This document shows positions 61,468-64,000 of a stretch of DNA of 64,000 bases, piece after piece. Made by a program: the position numbers and the translations under genes. The DNA is taken from assembly GCF_021018895.1 (NCBI RefSeq), contig NC_079387.1, positions 6,296,083 to 6,360,082 on the forward strand, in the 5' to 3' direction. Source of the stretch: Seriola aureovittata. Its lineage: Eukaryota; Chordata; Actinopteri; Carangiformes; Carangidae. How positions within the stretch are numbered: position 1 is the first letter of the stretch; each line of letters starts with the position of its first letter. The notes beneath the pieces are model-generated. The model ran no database searches and was not told the origin of the DNA. It saw nothing but the letters and a program-made list of their open reading frames with translations.

Positions 61468-62539
61468 ACCTACCATAATGTGTCCATTTCAAACTGTAAA
61501 GCACCAAAAGTTGGCACTGAAACACAGGCTGAGGGCAAGAAACTAAGCAGGAAGACAGATTTACTGGTCGGAAAACTGGCTGGAAATCTTTACACAAAGA
61601 TGATCTACGGTGGGGGGGGGGGGTGTATTTTAGCAGACAAATCAGGGGGGATGAGAGACAGGTATGATGGCAGATGATGATCAGGTGGTGACTGCAGCAG
61701 GAACACTGAGGGAACCAGGGGGGCAGATGGGGGAATAGCAGGTATAGCTGGTATAGCATGAAAAATTAAAGGATTTCCAGGCCTGATTTTTTCAGTTAAT
61801 GTTATGTTTACTGTCTGCAGGAAAAAGACGGTTGAAGTTCATCATGATAATTGTGTTTCAATTCCACTGACAGTAACAAATTTATTGTGGAAATACCTCC
61901 GGGAAACCAGCCCTCCCAGCCCAGCATTGGGTTAACCTGGGACACATATGGCATCTTGCTACTGAGCCCAGCCCCATTCTAAACTACACAAATCTCCACA
62001 TTAAAAACCACCTTTTTGGCTTTATGTGAATCGCTCCACTGTTACTGTTTTTCCTCCCAGAACCGGTTCGTCCTTTGCTCTCCCTGAAAGGTTGTGAAGT
62101 ATTTCGGAAAGGGTGTAAATTCACTCATCATTACATTATTACATTTCCACGGCTTGATCTAAACCATTTGTTTGAGAAGAAGCTCTTCTTTTGGTTAAAC
62201 TGCAATAATAATAAAAAAAAGGAGTCAAAGTGCGTTGTGAAACTAATGTTATCCTCGTTCTTTGATCTTCATTTGGAGTCAGACACCAGTGTGTACTTCT
62301 ATTTAAAAAAACTTGACTTCTTTCACCTGTATACGAGGCAGACATCCTCCTGAGGTGTGAAAGTTGTCTCAACGTCTTTACTAAACTGAATCCCTGAATC
62401 TTTTCCATTTCAGCAGCATTTACAGGGATGCAATTTGCTACAGACCACCAACGTAAAGAGCTCAAATTCAGTTAACCCCAGTTGAGATCTGGCTCGCCTG
62501 ATGAGCATCTTCTGCTAATTTTTACAGTGTGTTTATAGC

Positions 62540-62780
62540 AGGACTCCTGTGGAATCCGGCGCTCCTCAGGTTTGTCAGTGGCAGCAGAGGAATGCAATGT
62601 TTATAAGATGCTCCGAAAGCCAGTAGCTGCCGAATTTGACAGTTAGCTCCGGCTGTGTTGCATGTGTGTGTGAATATGTGGTCGACGCTGGCATCACACG
62701 GCCTCGTACTGCTCTGCGTCTCGCAAACACACGCATGCTGAAGGCGCCGCCTGCACCCACACGCGCTAATATGCAGTTTC
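62540..62780. promoter_or_regulatory. Second CpG-rich block
   Basis: About 14 CpG in 240 bp, with no microsatellite in the block. The overlapping minus-strand ORF resembles nothing known. Confidence 0.25.
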
Positions 62781-64000
62781 CATTCTCTCATCCTGGTATT
62801 ACTGGGAGTTAGCTGGGAAACAGGGCCTTGGAACGAGCCAGATAGGCACATTATTGCAAGAAAGAGAGAGAGAAAGAGAAGTGTGGTATAAGTTCAGATA
62901 ACGAGCACCAACCACACAAATTTCCCATCCCATTAAACTTGCACTTAGCAGCTCCATACGCTGTTTATATGAACTAGAACTAATTTCCTTATTGCACTCA
63001 GGTGCCTGCCTATACATTACTCACATACATACAGTACAGTATTTAGTAGGCATGTAGAGATTTCCTGACATGAAATGCCGGGGGTTTGCTGCTCCTGCCC
63101 ACTGAGTCTCTGGTGCCCGTGACCCTCTTAAGCCACATCCTGTGAGACAGGACATCCACTCTGCACAGGAAATGACCCTGATTGATTGTTCGCTGTTAAC
63201 AGAGGGCGAAGCAGTTGGAGGGAGCTGGAGGAAGTGGCGGGTGAAAACGAGGCAATTTGCGCAATGGGTATTAGTGTGTGAGGTGTGCGTTGTATATTAC
63301 TCACGTGAATGTTTTGTCCCATTGGTCAGTGAGTAGAATAGCTCATCTATGTACGTTTATGACGCACAATCATTAAACTCTGGGAAACATGCAAGTCTTT
63401 GACTCATGATGAAACATTTCTAACTCAAGCAGACCGATCTTTGTGTCAGTTTGTGTGACAAGCATCACCAGATCATTGACTTGTGTTATGCAGCATAATC
63501 CCACTCTCTGCTCTCTGCCCCACACTGAGCTTCCTATAAAAAATGAAGCTCTCATCAGGAATTAAGTGAAGACAAAATAATGAAATTGAATCACTTCATA
63601 ACTCATAGCTAGCAAGACTAAATGCACAGTCTTTGGATAGTTGTGTAAATGTCATTACTACATTCTGATTTATTCTCACAGCTCCTCCACATTATCCATC
63701 AGGATTAAAGCCAAAGGTTTGTGTTTTGTCCCTGATATTTTCCCTTGTTGGGCTGAGGAGTGTCCAGACTCACTCTGAGAGCTGAAAATGATACCACAGT
63801 GACTAATGACTGAGATTCGGAGGTATGCGTGCATGTGTGTGTGAGTGTGTGTAATCTAATCTGGTCTAATGGGCAACCTCCCACAGGACAAAGCCAAAAC
63901 CAGCAGGTGCATAAAACAGAAAAACAGAAATGTTTATCCCATTATACCCTGATGGCTGAGTGACTTTGAATCCACAGAGGAAGCAATTAATGATAATAAA

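Larger units (their letters stand above)
51628..64000. other. Gene-less spacer, third part
   Basis: Contains the two CpG-rich blocks, the MITE-like element and several CA arrays. No gene is supported up to the right edge. Confidence 0.6.

Overview
The window looks like nuclear DNA of a bony fish, probably a percomorph teleost. Both recognisable genes are vertebrate genes split by GT-AG introns. (CA)n and other microsatellites are very dense. A tRNA-derived SINE with a teleost-type 3' body lies at about 37.5 kb. There is no sign of bacterial, viral or organellar organisation. The species cannot be named from the sequence alone.

Region 1 (1 to about 11 kb, minus strand) is the 5' and central part of adamts5, the secreted aggrecan-cleaving metalloproteinase ADAMTS-5 (aggrecanase-2). 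Eight exons were placed by joining reading frames across canonical splice sites. They give 789 continuous residues: signal peptide, propeptide with a furin site, catalytic domain, disintegrin-like domain, first thrombospondin repeat, Cys-rich domain and the start of the spacer. The gene runs off the left edge, so the rest of the spacer, the last thrombospondin repeat and the 3' UTR are missing. Intron 1 is about 6.1 kb. An out-of-frame AUG lies 7 nt upstream of the start codon.

Region 2 (about 10.8 to 16.1 kb) is intergenic and microsatellite-rich. Region 3 (16.1 to about 27.1 kb, minus strand) holds a complete SLC6 neurotransmitter/osmolyte transporter gene of the GABA/betaine/taurine group: 14 coding exons, 619 residues, nearest to GAT2/BGT1. 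Sodium and chloride ligands are intact. The position that is Glu in GAT2, GAT3 and BGT1 is Gln here, so the substrate is uncertain. A CpG-rich block about 1 kb upstream is the best promoter candidate.

Region 4 (27.1 to 64 kb) has no gene I can support. It is AT-rich spacer with long microsatellites, a SINE, old dispersed repeats, a MITE-like element, two small CpG-rich islands (53.5-54.0 and 62.5-62.8 kb) and one weak orphan exon candidate at 51.5 kb. These may be regulatory, but that is inference.

The two genes lie head-to-tail on one strand and have no evident functional link: one is an extracellular matrix protease, the other a plasma-membrane solute carrier. I found no previously undescribed multi-gene system. 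The points most worth following are the altered substrate pocket of the transporter, splice acceptors built from microsatellites, the overlapping uORF of adamts5, a perfect 21-bp inverted repeat, and the orphan CpG islands.
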